64,000 bases of DNA from Solenopsis invicta (Eukaryota; Arthropoda; Insecta; Hymenoptera; Formicidae): NCBI RefSeq assembly GCF_016802725.1, contig NC_052664.1:11434016-11498015 (forward strand). The letters run 5' to 3'. A model generated the notes under the pieces. That model was not told the DNA's origin, did no database searches, and worked only from the letters and a program-made list of their open reading frames with translations. The position numbers and the translations under genes are program-made. Shown here one piece after another: positions 22,151-34,771 of this stretch (position 1 is its first letter; each line of letters starts with the position of its first letter).

Positions 22151-22490
22151 TATTAAATTATCACAGTAAGATTATAAAACAAATTATACAAAATATTTAA
22201 TATGCTTCAGTAATCATGCACTTTTTGTACGCGATTTATTGCGAGGGACGTTTTTCTCTGTTTCGCGTACAAATATTGTTAAAGATTATCTTACAAATGT
22301 TTTAAAAATGTGATTAAAATCTTTTATTCATTTTCCATATATTTTAAAAAATTTTGTTGTAATTAACAAAAAATTATAATAGCTTTTCTTTATTTTTATT
22401 AAGTGCTACTTTTTGGCTAGAATCAGAGAATTTTTTCAAAAAGTAACCGGGAAAATCAAGAAAAGTTAGAGAATACTTTTTTGTTTATCT
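22151..22490 (+). mobile_element. 630-bp repeat family B, copy 2 (5'-truncated)
   Basis: Only the 3' half of the repeat is present. It runs from ATCACAGTAAGATTATAAAAC through GCTTCAGTAATCATGCA, GCGATTTATTGCGAG and TTTCGCGTACAAATA to the gaaaatcaagaaaagttagagaa end. It is closer to copy 3 than to copy 1 in the middle. Truncation at the left end is what a retroposed element would show, but one copy does not prove the mechanism. Confidence 0.7.
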
Positions 22491-23231
22491 ATAATAACGC
22501 AGCTATTAATTTTAAGAAATCCTCATTGATTTTAGTAATTTGTGATAAAACGGTTTTTTATCTCGCGATACTGAAAGATATCGGTTTATGCATTTTGCTC
22601 TATGAAATATTAAAATGTCTGTTTCAATATCTAGTCCTCCGACATGTTTCAATCTTCGAAAATACATGTGTTACAAGCCGTGTACGATTAATCCACAAAG
22701 TGACCTATCTGCGTCAACGTCATGATCCTGCGCTTTGTAGCGGCGATGTTTAAAGGGCGCCATTGTTCCTGCGGCCGTTTGAAGGTATTTAGATTAAAAT
22801 TGCTCCGCGAAATATAAGCTTCCGCGAAGCAAGCCGGCGCTCGCGCGCTTCGTTATAGATCGCTGAAGCACGGTGCCAGTCTAAATATATGCATGCTCGG
22901 TTTACATCGAGCCCTGTCGTGCGATTTTAACGTCGCTTCCCCAAGAAATCAGTGACGCAACCACCGTCCGTTTCCGCTACATCATCGCTACGCTCCGATT
23001 TTACGATTCTATGCCTTCGTACATCGATTTTCGTACGCGGTGACGAATTATTCTCAGCCGAAGTAGATGTTTTATTTTTTTTTCACACATTTGTTCTCTA
23101 CATTGGGAACGGAAAGAAATGTCAACGCGTAAAGTTTCCTTTAAATGCGAAAACTTTAAAAGCGCTGTTAAAAAAATTGTACAATTTATTATATTTACAT
23201 TTATTTCTACAGGTGATTCCAGAAAGTGAAA
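22491..23231. other. Unique non-coding sequence
   Basis: No gene called. A pyrimidine-rich 3' splice-like site ending TTTCTACAG lies at about 23203-23211, but the sequence after it does not form a convincing exon. Confidence 0.35.
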
Positions 23232-23265
23232 AGATGATAAGTGCGTTTTAACGCACTTATCATCT
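23232..23265. repeat. Short perfect hairpin
   Basis: 16-bp arms (AGATGATAAGTGCGTT and its complement) separated by two bases. Flanking AAAGTGAAA and TTTTACTTT extend the pairing loosely. No gene is nearby. Confidence 0.85.
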
Positions 23266-26200
23266 GTTTTATTTTACTTTGTTTCAAAAATGTGCATCTC
23301 TCGTTTTTCAAAGTATAAAGGTTTAAAAATTTGCACTCGCGAAAATAAAAATATTCGCACTTACAGCCAAATGATTTTTTAAAATAGAGATTTTACAAGA
23401 TTAATAATACTGTCGATATCAACGAATGCTGACAATATTGATTGGTTAATACTGATGGATTGATATAGAACATTGACAGTGATTAAAATTTTGTGATTCT
23501 CGAGCATTTGTATCACTCTGCGTGATATTGACAATAATACTGATTATCTAAAGAGGACGCGTCAGTATTTTTTTAGGTTGTAAAAATATTGATGCTGTAT
23601 TATTAATACAATATTATTGTTCATGTAGGTTCCCTGAGATAAGAATCGCTTGACAAAGACTTTTAGAAGATTTAGGATTACGTATCGATCGAGGCCGGTT
23701 AAACGCGCGATCTCTGAGGCGTTAATGTCGTTGCGCCAGGCGCTAGGTTACCAAGCTCGTTTATCATCAAAATCCGATATGATTAATACGCGGCGCGGGC
23801 GATGCGACTATCGGTTCGTCGCGGCAGATGGATCGGTATCTAATCTATCACTATCGTGAGTCACAGGGCTCTCTAAGTGCACACACAGGCCCGACGCACG
23901 GCAGCTGCTGTAAACAATTCGGCGGTGTGGTGTCCACGCTGCAGGACAAATGATCCCCGGCGCAAATAAAAGTCCTATCATTAAATGGGATTGGCAATTT
24001 TTGCCGGAACCACGCGCGCGTCCGATGACTTACCAAACTACTAATTCATTACGCCGATCCCGCGGAAAAAGCCATATTCTCTTTTATCGAAGTTCGCATC
24101 TATCAAAATCCAAGTCGATTACCGGCGCAGGTGCAACGAATGGTTATCGAATGTTCTCGACATGGTACCCATCAGCGATCGATGACTATCGGAATGCACG
24201 TTTAGGATATAAAGCATGCATTATTGCTCTCGGCTACGAAATATGCTTCAAGGAGCGTTTGAAGCTACAAATAATTTATACACGTTTGTGTATACGTAAT
24301 ACGAGTGTGCGTTATATTGGTACATCTATATTATACGTGCGTGTATCGAACGGACATCGAATATGTCTCGAGTACTCTGGAATACAATCTATTGAGCGTG
24401 TTGCGTCACGTGTCGATAACATGCTAAGTTATCAAAAATATGTAAATTATGGATCTGAGTCATCCGGTACGCTTCGTACTTTCGATTTCTCAATAGCTAA
24501 ACTTAATGGTTAATTCTAACTCAAGTTGTCATTATTAATACGTATTTAAAATGCTTTTGCGAATTATCTAGCCAACAAATTATTCTCGAAGCCACCGCAA
24601 TTATTTTAAATGCGATTTATATTCGTGTCATTTTTTTACGCTTCGATGGCTAATCAATCAATCGCGTGATCGCAGGCTGTCGATCATCCGTCATGATCCT
24701 CAGCTTGGGTGGTCCGGCTGACCAATGAGAATCGAACAAGCACAGAGATGCAACTCGCTCAGTTGCGATACTCGATTTTATGATGATCAAAAAAATGCAA
24801 GAATACGATCAGTAATTATAGATCTTGTCGATATTAACAATCATTTACTCGGCAGTTTTGTATCATTTGTTAACGTTTGCACATGATGACTGTCATATTG
24901 TTTTGTACCATTTACCTCGAATCGATTTTTTCAACGATTATTTATGACGCAATTGAGTCAAAATATTTCTTATCAGTTATGTCTCGTCAGTTGTTGACTA
25001 ATTCGCGATTAATTTCGATAGCGACGCGTAATCTCGCAAGTAATCACGCACCGTCACCCACAAGGTTCTATGTCTTTTTTTTTAAGCGGTTTCTGCCTTT
25101 CCCGGCCTTCTTCCCCGTCTTTCATTTAAGTCCCACCGAGATATACTCACTACCTAACTTTGTAAGTACCGTTAACGTCGGCTAACGATTATCGACCCCC
25201 GATATCGGCATCCGCATTACCACCAATTCGTACCTACGTGTACGTGCTATGTATTGCACCCCTGGAATTGAGCCTTAATGTCGTTTACAAACTACCATAA
25301 TATATGCCCGGCCGAAACTTTGCGCAAAACTGCCGTTGCGTTTCTTAATTATCCGCTGACGTCATCCACCCTTCCGCAGTCGCGTGCAATCGTGACTATG
25401 CCGTTTAAGTACTTCCAGGATATTTCTCGAATTTCGGGTAGCAGTAAAAGTTCGTCACGAAATTATTAGAAACAGAATAGGCGCACCCTGCAGTTATAAT
25501 TTGATGCAGGCACGGGAATCTCGAAGACAAATTTAATTGAGACGAATAGGATTAATTTCTAAAAACATTTTTTATAAATAATATATTAAAATTATGATTA
25601 ATATGTATAAATTACAAGAAGAGGAAAATAACAATGTTGAACAAGATAAAAGAGATATTTTTATGTTTTGAACCATTCTCACTGGCCAACATATAATTAC
25701 GCGTGCATTTGTTTCCATCTTAATACGAGAGAATTTAATGTTTTATTTTGATTACTGTTTTGACGCACTGTGTGCGAATTTGATAACAACTTCAACGACG
25801 ACGAGTGAACTGTGCGTACAATTTCTTTCAAATTTATCTTGGTACGTCATTAATAGCACGACACTGATAACGATCCGATGCGAGGATCGAAATATTTGTG
25901 ATATAAATTGTATAGAAATACAATTAGCGCAAAGATTCGTCGTTCGACTCTTTTAGCTCCTTATATATTTATTGAATTGTATTCTTTGAGTCTTGTTATA
26001 TTTCAGTGTTTTTTTTTTTTTATTGGGATTCACAAAATGTGCTTGTCGTTCTTTGACGATATCAACGATTTAATATACGAGTTCGACTCGATCATTACAT
26101 GAATATTTGTGTGAAATCGAAGAAACAAAGGGTGGCAGCGACGTTCTCCGAAGGTCGTTTGTTTAAGAACAAATAAGACAGCGATGCGGATCGGTGCGAT

Positions 26201-29022
26201 GAGACGAGTGGAAGGGTTGATCACGGGAACACCTGCTCTCGAGCCATTCGGAACCGGCGTTTTCCCCGTCTCGTCTCGTCTCGTCTCTCTACTCTCTTCC
26301 GAGCGTCGAGCAAATGATTTGATTAGAGAACAATGGCTTTCCATTAACAACCCCGCTCTCTCCGAGCTCGCACCGGCGGCTCATCGTGCTGTCTATCAGC
26401 TGACTAAACCCCACCGCAGAGCCGACGCTCTCCGACGGCGCGGCGCGGTGCGGTGCGCGGCAATGGCCGTCGTCGTTGCCGCGGCGAAATTGTTTGAAAA
26501 TTCATCCAGTGTTTCCACGGCTGCGTTCCACTCGCGGCTCCACCGAAAGCTCGACGACCGTAAATAAATATTCTGGCGAATAAGCTTTTGTAACGGCGCA
26601 GCGCGGTCCGATGTTGCACGTATACGTATGCGCGCCTCCCCCACGTGTGCGCCGATTACGTCCGCACGTTTATAGGCGTTAGATAGATCCTGGAGCTTTC
26701 GAGGTTTATATTGACGATGTAAACGAATCATCCGTGAATTTATTGTTTTTGCCCGATTTTGCTCGGACAGCCGTAGTTGCAGCCGTAGTTTCTCGCGTAT
26801 CGAAATGATTGGGTGTATTTTGCAGCAGTCGCGCCGATCCTCGACGGGAACAGCGGGCACGTCTGTCGCCTTGATTGATAATGAAAATGTTTTGAATTTC
26901 GTCGAGGAGAGGATATCTTCCAGAGTGTCATACCTGTTCCCGTCACGCGCGCTATACTCGAATAAATGTTTATGGATAATTTTCAATTTGATTTACGAGA
27001 ATTTCCGGTTGACCTGCCACGAACTAACGTTTGAAAAACATTGTAAAGCACTTGACACTTTATAGACATCTGTTATTTTACCGATCCTATATAGGTATCT
27101 GTTATAACGATAACAGTCCGATAACGCAACAAATAACAGTTCGATTCAATCACCAGGGCACCGAATTTAAAGGTATTGTTTCTGTCGGCCGAGAGAGGGA
27201 GAGAGATCTCTAAACGCAACACACGGACGACAGAAAATTTCACGTTATCGCGTGCCCTCACGAATTGTTTCTGATCTGATGACGCGACGCGCGGCGACTG
27301 ATCGCGTACCCAAAAGCCTGCACTTATTGATTCGAATTTCGCAGTTAATATCGAGCCTTCACCTTTTTCCGCGTGCCAGCCGTCGAAATCCTGCTGCGCG
27401 AGCGGTTAATCGGGAAGCCCTGACGAGGAAATAGGCTATCGATCCGAATGGACAGTGACTCGTTTTGACAGTGCATCGAGTAGAGGGATGTCGCGATAGG
27501 GGAGCGCGATAACAGAAACAAATTTCCTACGCCATTTGCGGCTACTCGTTTCTGCACGTGGTTTTCATCTGCGTTTCCAACTAGCGCTCGAATAAAATGT
27601 GATTTCTGGGCATCTGGTTTTTTTTTCCCCCCCCATATACAGCCGCATATCGTAACGTCACAGATTGCTTACGCTCGTTAAATAATACGCGTCGCTTTTA
27701 GATATATAAATCATGATTTTCGAGAACAAAAATGTTTACGCGGCACAATTTTCATGCGGCACGTCGCGCACCGTACGTTTTTATCAAACTCTTATATTTT
27801 CTATTATAATTAAGTTAGACAAGGTGGACAAAGAGGGAAGGAGGGAGGCAAGAGAAGCAGGAGAGGCATCCAATCAAACTTTAACGATAACGCACTGTAT
27901 GCCAAATCGCCATTTTGGTCGTTATTTAAATATGACCATGCATTTTATCTCTGAATCTTTGGAGATTGCACCAAATTTCGCATAAGCTCCCTTTATCTAT
28001 CTATATATCTTTATTTCTATCTCCCTCTCGGGTTTCTCCGTGCTATTTGGATTTCGTGCTATTTCTCCGCTGTGATTGTAGCCACGTTGCGCTGTTCATT
28101 TGCCTCCTCCCCGTTTCCATATTCGTTGCGCCCAAATATCCGTGCGAGGCATCGCAATATGTTTAGACGAGGGCGGCGGCGGGCGGCGGGGGCAGCGCGG
28201 AGGAAGGCGCGAGATTGCGAGATGAATATTTGCAGCGGGTGGAGAATTTCGTTTTTTCCTGCTTTCAGTTTTCCGCGGTATCTTCGTATACCGTGCTTCG
28301 CACACCGTGCACGTTCGCCCGATTTCTCCTCGGCTCTACTACGTGCGGCGTCTCGGTCTCCTTTCTGAGATTCCGTATTATTTACGGTGCACGGAGCGTT
28401 AATACATAGCGCAAGAGGCGGCCGCCGAGATTAGCGATTCTCGCTGACATTCGCGCGTACGCGTATGCTTCTTGACGGACGACGGAGATTCGCGCGGAGC
28501 GTTTAACTCGTCTGTTTACCTGTTCGCCTGGCAGACGCACACACAGGACGGCGCGTTCTCGAAGAAGGAAAATCGAGTTACGAAGCGCGGCGTACCGCCG
28601 TCGGGTAGTCGCAACTCCCGGGCACTTTGCATGACAGAACGGCTAATCTCGCGGCTCGCGGCTCGACGAGAGCCCGTCGAGAGTGCATTACCGTGCCCGC
28701 GCGCTTAGATTCCGCACTCCGCACTCAGATTAGCGAATTCGCTTGTCGCACAGCCGCTAAGTGACTTGCTAAGTAAACGAGGCTTCTTCAAGGACCCGAG
28801 TAAACATCGTGTCCGCTCTATAAATACGATTTGATTGCTTTAACATTCCGCTTAACGTGTGTCCTCGCTTTAGAGTCAACCGTACCGCGAAAGGCGAGGT
28901 GAGGATCTACTGTGGCGTGGCATCTCTCTTTGAGAATAGTCACTCATTTTTCCAAAGAACTTTTCCAACTTGTAACAATTCGAAAACTATCACAGTCGAC
29001 AATTGAGCGAGAATGGCAGCGC
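23266..29022. other. Mixed unique block, no supportable gene
   Basis: It holds the two longest frames of the window: 23950-24513 (+, 187 codons) and 26396-26986 (-, 196 codons, starting from TTG). Neither shows a known domain, and about one frame of this size is expected by chance in 64 kb. A (GTCTC)4 repeat is at 26268-26287. CpG-rich stretches lie at 26200-26680 and 28140-28720, the latter with GGC-rich runs near 28170-28192. Confidence 0.4.
26268..26287 (+). repeat. (GTCTC)4 pentanucleotide repeat
   Basis: Four perfect units, 20 bp. Confidence 0.9.
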
Positions 29023-29026
29023 TTAA

Positions 29027-29597
29027 GGATGTGTCGGATATACGGCCTCTGCAAAGTAAATAAAATTTGGCAGTGTGTTTAATATTAATACTCTAAATAA
29101 GCTGCACGTATATGAAAGTTGTACGAATAAGATTATATTTTTATTTAATGACATATTTTTATAGTTCATTTACTCTATTTATTATGGAAAATTAAATTAT
29201 TTTTTACAACATTAAGAAGAATCTCAATTTTTTGCATGAGTATTCAAATATCCAAGATGATTATACAAAAAATTTTTTATTGTGATTGCTATTTTGAAAA
29301 TAAATAAATTTTGTTTATTTTACAGAATTCTTTGCATCCATTGCAATAAAATTTTTACATAAATTATCTTGAATATTTAAAATACTTAAATAAAAAAAAA
29401 TACAGATTTTTTTCATTATTTCTTATTTCATTATTTTATTATATTTTTATTAGAGCTCATGTCTACTTCTCATTGAAATAACTTTTTATTCAGATAGGAA
29501 ATCGCTGTTAAATTTATTTCTCCTACTTTCAAATATAATATAAAACAATCTAATTTTTCCATAATTTTCAATATTTTGAGAAATGTCCTGTACATCC
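29027..29597. mobile_element. 571-bp palindromic MITE flanked by TTAA
   Basis: The element starts GGATGT and ends ACATCC and is bordered on both sides by TTAA (29023-29026 and 29598-29601). Terminal inverted similarity covers about 18 bp. The inner arms at about 29242-29290 and 29333-29385 also pair (ATTCAAATATCCAAGATGATT against ATTTTAAATATTCAAGATAAT), and the terminal and inner pairs share one centre near 29312. The whole element is therefore one long fold-back. TTAA target duplication is typical of piggyBac-type transposons, so this is inferred to be a non-autonomous piggyBac-like MITE. No transposase frame is present. Confidence 0.75.
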
Positions 29598-29792
29598 TTA
29601 ATTCCACATTAATTTAAATTAAAAATGATAGTTTAAACAAAAAAAACATACATTTAAATAACGTGAGCGCCAAAATACCAGTTAATAAAATTTAAATCAA
29701 ACATATGACGTGACACTGGAAAGTTTTGTTTGCGCATAGTAAGGCCAGCGTATAATATCAATAAAAATATACAAGCCCGTCAACTCAATATA

Positions 29793-30032
29793 CAGGAAAG
29801 AACAATTTTGCTGAAATACAGATCTGAAAATAATTATCTTGAACCATTTAAAAAATTTATATCGGATGTTTTATTTGGTTGCTAGAATATGAAAATTATT
29901 TACAGCAACATTATCACGCTTGGGCATTCTACATTCTAATTACTTTGATGGTCCGATATCAAATTATTTTCTGATTTGTATCTAGCTCAATTTTTAATTC
30001 TTTTGACGGTGCGACAAAATTGTTCTTTCCGT
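29793..30032. mobile_element. Fold-back element
   Basis: The inverted ends CAGGAAAGAACAATTTTG (29793-29810) and CAAAATTGTTCTTTCCG (30015-30031) are nearly perfect complements. A second inverted pair inside (ATACAGATCTGAAAATAATT against the complement of AATTATTTTCTGATTTGTAT) shows that the whole 240 bp folds. It is non-coding. Confidence 0.65.
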
Positions 30033-30647
30033 ACAATTTTTTCCAACTTAACTTCTCTTACCCTATTTCAGTAATCGATACGATTAAATTAATGACAAAA
30101 AATAATGGGAAAGGAAGAAAAGTATTTCTTTTAAGCAGCATTATTTTTCTGTGTTATTGAAATGTTGTGCTTATCTTCAAATAGTCATGAGTTTACGATC
30201 GAAATATTTTTCTTGGTGAGAAAATAATCTCGGTGAAATTGAAAACTTTAATGCGCTCTGAATATACCGATTCATCGGTATCGAAACTGCTTTGGTATAC
30301 AATAAAAAAAAAAAGAAGAAGAAAAATCCGGCAAGCTCGTATACCATTTCGACGTGAACGCAGACAATGGCGCGCGCTTCTGCTGTTGGTGATCGTCGTA
30401 ATTTTGGGCGTGCTAAATGTCAACCGATTTCGCATTTACGCCAGGCTGTCAGTTATTACCGAGTGGAAGTATGACGCACCCGACAGTGTAAATAATTCAG
30501 GGCTCAATTACGCAAATTGCGAGCTACCGCGTTTTCCCCTTTCCCCTTGACCTATCACCCTTTCGCGTTCGGCTCTCTCCTCTCTCTTTCCGCGTACGTG
30601 TGTGCAATGTGCGTGATGCACGTTCCGCGCCACTTCATTCCGCCACG

Positions 30648-30666
30648 CTCTCTCTCTTTCTGTTTC

Positions 30667-30697
<31 letters not shown>

Positions 30698-30698
30698 G
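30648..30698. repeat. (CT)n microsatellite
   Basis: A CT tract of about 51 bp with a few interruptions (TTTC, TG). Confidence 0.85.
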
Positions 30699-32465
30699 CA
30701 ACCCTTCGCCACGTGACTAATAACTAGTTTTCGCCGGTAGCGGACATAAAAATATTTTTCACCCCGTACGTGCGTTCGCGTTACGCGACGCAATGAAATG
30801 TTTCGCGATATCAGCTTTTCATACGCTTTCATCCATGTGGTATCAAAAATTAAAAAGGGACCACGACTGGGCTTCGTTTATTTCTATTGTCTCTAAATTG
30901 CTTACTTTACCAAACTTCAAGTGTGATTACCTTCAAATACGACATTAATAATCCCGCGAATGATTGCTTATTTAAAGGAAATATAAGAATCTATTTTAAC
31001 CCCTTCGTGAGCAATCTGAGTCTCTTTTGGCACAAACGCAAATTCACTTTCAAAATTTATTGCTAAAAATTTTCAATTTTTTAAAAATGTTTTTAAACGT
31101 TTTAACATTGTAGTTAAACAACTATTTGATAATGTAGCAGAGATGTTGAAAGGTAATCCTAAATTTTTTAAAATTTTTGAAAGCTTAGAACAGTAAAAAA
31201 AAAGTGGGAAAAACATTGTCTACGGACGGAAGATAAATATTACAGTTAGAAGCAGGAAAGAAATGTATGAATTATTTACGAAATAACGGAAGAACGCTCG
31301 TTACTATTTGTTGGAATATTTAATAAAATCTGAAGAAATACGGATTCCGAGATTGCGCTGGGAAAAGATTTATCGACTATTATGACGAATGCCTGAGAGC
31401 CTAGCAATGTTAACGCGAAACGGATGATCCACTTCTCTGTAAGTTGTCTTACATCTGGCTTGTAAGACGGAGCTCCCCCTCGCTCGTTCGCTCGCTCGTA
31501 CAAATGCGACGAATATAAGGCGGACGAGACGGTGGATGTTCTTCTTTGGACGAAAAAAAAAAGGAGGAAGGGAGGGAGACTAGAGATTCGCGAAACTTTG
31601 GAATTAACGAGGAAGGAGTTCTGCGGTGGTGGAACTTTTGCGCAGACTATTCAACTTCCAGCCGTATAACCTCTCGGGGTTGAAGACGCGCGCCATAATC
31701 CGGGGTAACAACGCGCTAGAAAATACCGTCCCGTCGCTCTCCTACCGCATTGCGAATGAGGGCCATCCCTCCGAAAGCGAGCGAGATACTCGCGGGTTTT
31801 GTTCTGATTCGCCGTTACTCGCAAGCGCGTCAGCGCCGGTGTTCCCGAAAGTAATTTCGCGGTTGGATCGACTCGAGAAACGAAATGGACCGTGACACGA
31901 ACGTTATCAGGCACGACGGCGCTCTGAGATATTCGGCGTAAATCAGTAATCAGTGCGTTTGAATAATGCGACTGAAAATAATTACCAACCCAATTGACAA
32001 TAATCTGATTAATGCGCACGTATTTCGTTACATTTGTTACAGTACATTTCGAAATTCTACACGTTCCATAACGCTTCATGCATGAAGTTGGTTACATGAA
32101 GTTTCGTAAGATTGAAATCGATCCTATTTCTCTCTAAATTTTTTTCGAGTTAAAATCTAACTAACTGGTTGGATTTTCACTCTTTTATAGTAAGAGTCTA
32201 CTCCTGAGTTTAGAGAGTTGGATAAGGAAGAATGAGATTTTATTTGAGAATTGTTCTCAAAGAGAGCGGATGCATAAGGGTCAATCTTAGCCTTCTGTAC
32301 ATTTTGTCCATGAAAATTGTGTTTTTCTGGGTGAAGAAGAATTTTATTTAGCACGTACTGTTTGAATTTTAACGTGTAAGAGCGTCGGCATCAAATGCAT
32401 AGAGAATTGTAAAAACTCTGCTATTCGAGAATGATTCTGATCATTTTCCAAAACGACTTCCATGA

Positions 32466-32488
32466 TTTTTTTTTTTTTTTTTTTTTTT
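32466..32488. repeat. T23 homopolymer
   Basis: An uninterrupted run of 23 thymines. Confidence 0.9.
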
Positions 32489-34744
32489 GTTAAGGTCTTT
32501 TTGATCAACACCAGGTATTGGAAATATTGATTTCTGAAGTAAATATGATACCACACCGCACTAAATATCTCCGTTTGAACTGGGATCGCTCAAATTTAAT
32601 ATAATTGGCATCAAGATTTTCACGAGTTTGGACAAAATTTGCAGGACGCTGCAGAATCGGCTCTTATAGACCCCTCCCTTTTAATTAAAAAAAATTTTCA
32701 GCGTCTCGAATATTTCGGAAGACGATTTATTGTTGGTGCGGAGGTATAATTAAATTTTTCTAATGAACCGCTCGCGCGGTGCTCCTCTTCCATGTCAGAG
32801 GGATCAAAGTATATCGCGCGCACGAACGCAGGTCTCGTCGGAGAATCGGTTAACTGACACTAATTGTGGAAGATCCGAGAAGATTTATCCCCGGCGAACG
32901 TGCAATTGACTCATTAATTCATGCGCGTTGCGTCACGTTGCGCGCGGTACGTTACGAGCACACGTCTCATTGGCTGCTAATGAGATCATCCATATAGGAA
33001 ACGGTCGAAGAGCTCGAGAGCCCGGTTCGCGAGAGGCTTCGCTTTCGTAACTGTCGCTTTCTCTCGCCGGTATCTTCTGCCCGAGCGATTAAAATATTTT
33101 ATTTTATTTATTTAGTTATTTATTTTTTTTTTTTAATGAACAGATTTTTGTTATCTCATCATTAGTCGCAAATATCAGTTGGCGAAAATTCAGCGATATT
33201 TGGACAGCCTTCCTTAACATGCCGCTGAATTATACACGACGTTCTATTCGACAAGGAAGAGAAACAGGGAGCGAGAGACGAATATAGGTCGATTATGTAA
33301 GACACTCGCTGAAAGTAGCTATACTACAATAACTGCGTGATGATTAAACCATGATGATGTTTCTTCATTGGCATCAACGTGTACCTCTTATTATCCACGT
33401 AACTGCGTGTCGACGAGCTGCTTATCTGTCAGCGCTACTTTCAGTCGCTCGCCTAACATGCTATTACTCCCGGCACGGCGTAATTGATATAATGACAACG
33501 ACTCGCGCCGATCGCGCGTTTGATAATACTTCCGTACGCCGAAGCGTAAGGCAGCATTAACGTTTATTACCTTGTGTTTGAACAGACGCAATACCATAGA
33601 TTTCCTAATTAATTTACATATCTGTCATATAATTTAATTTTCCGTGATTCAACGTCTTTTTTCATTGATTTTCTCGTCCAACCTGATCATCTGATGGTGT
33701 TTTCAAAAGGGTTTTTTAGATTTTAAAAAAAAGTTCTGGTGCACACTCTCTTCTAACATTCCAGAATATGATTTCACAGTTGTTTGACGCGAAACGTTTT
33801 TCGCTTTTTTTTTGTACATATTCAAATTTGAGGCAAAATGATTCAAAATTGAAAATTCACCTTGGTCTGCAAATCTCATGAGATGTACATATGGATTCGT
33901 TGCATCGAAATTGAAAGCATTTTGGCGAGTTTTTGAAACGTAAATGAATAATGGAATGTTTCTTTACAATTTTATTTGAAGAATTCTAAACGGACTTTTA
34001 ATTTGTAGCGTTAATTCGCGAAATTATTTAAGGATTACGAAATCGTGTATAGTCGCTTTTAGCGGTTTCTTGTTCAAAAAAAGATTTTGATTTCTAATTC
34101 GGTGAGGATTCCGTGACTAAAGGAAAATGCGCAGCTTTTGATACATCTTGTGTACACGCGCCGCACTATACTGAAATGTCGCGTCGGATAACCGAGCGAG
34201 CTTTTTTTTCGCAGTCGCCGTTGCCTTTTCGGTCTTTTTCTGCCTCTTTTGCGCGTCTCTGCGCGTGGGACTAAGCGTTGCAAAAACCGGCTGGATGCCG
34301 CCGAGAGTACTGGGGTGTATGTTACTTATCTCGTTCTTCGTGCCTCCTTCCTCCCTTCGCTGCAACCTTTCCTGCCTTTTTCACCTTTTTTTCGCAGCTC
34401 GCTCGCGCATTTTTTTTGCGCTTTTTAGATTCGAGTGAGGTATTCGGCGAATTATCAGATCAACGCGATAAAACGGACACAAGTACGAAGAAATATGTCC
34501 CGAAAATAACGTAACACAGCTATTTTGAGCGAACTGAATTCGAAATTACGGTACAACATTGAGAGAAAAAAAACCTTATGAAACAGATGTAGAGAGACAG
34601 AGGGATATAATAAGAAAGAGAAATATCTTTCTTTGTTTAAATAAAAATTATAAGATAGTATCGTGTGAAACAGGATCATATAAATTACAGGAATCGTTTG
34701 CTAATTTTTTTTTTTGCGCGCTTTTATCTTGGCTGGAAAATTGA

Positions 34745-34771
34745 ACGTCTCTTTTTTACTTTTAGGTAATT
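34745..34771 (+). other. Weak recursive-splice-like site
   Basis: A good pyrimidine tract ending in TTTTAG at 34765 is followed immediately by GTAATT. The 3' splice half is strong, the 5' half is weak, and no second donor follows closely. It is only a secondary candidate next to the site at 44016-44074. Confidence 0.2.

Noticed and set aside
23950..24513. 187-codon plus-strand frame
   Set aside because: No recognisable domain or splice context; within chance expectation.
26396..26986. 196-codon minus-strand frame, the longest in the window
   Set aside because: No domain recognised, starts from TTG, and about one frame of this length is expected by chance in 64 kb.
31629..31895. 89-codon plus-strand frame with coding-like bias
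   Set aside because: The opposite strand is open as well and no domain is recognised.
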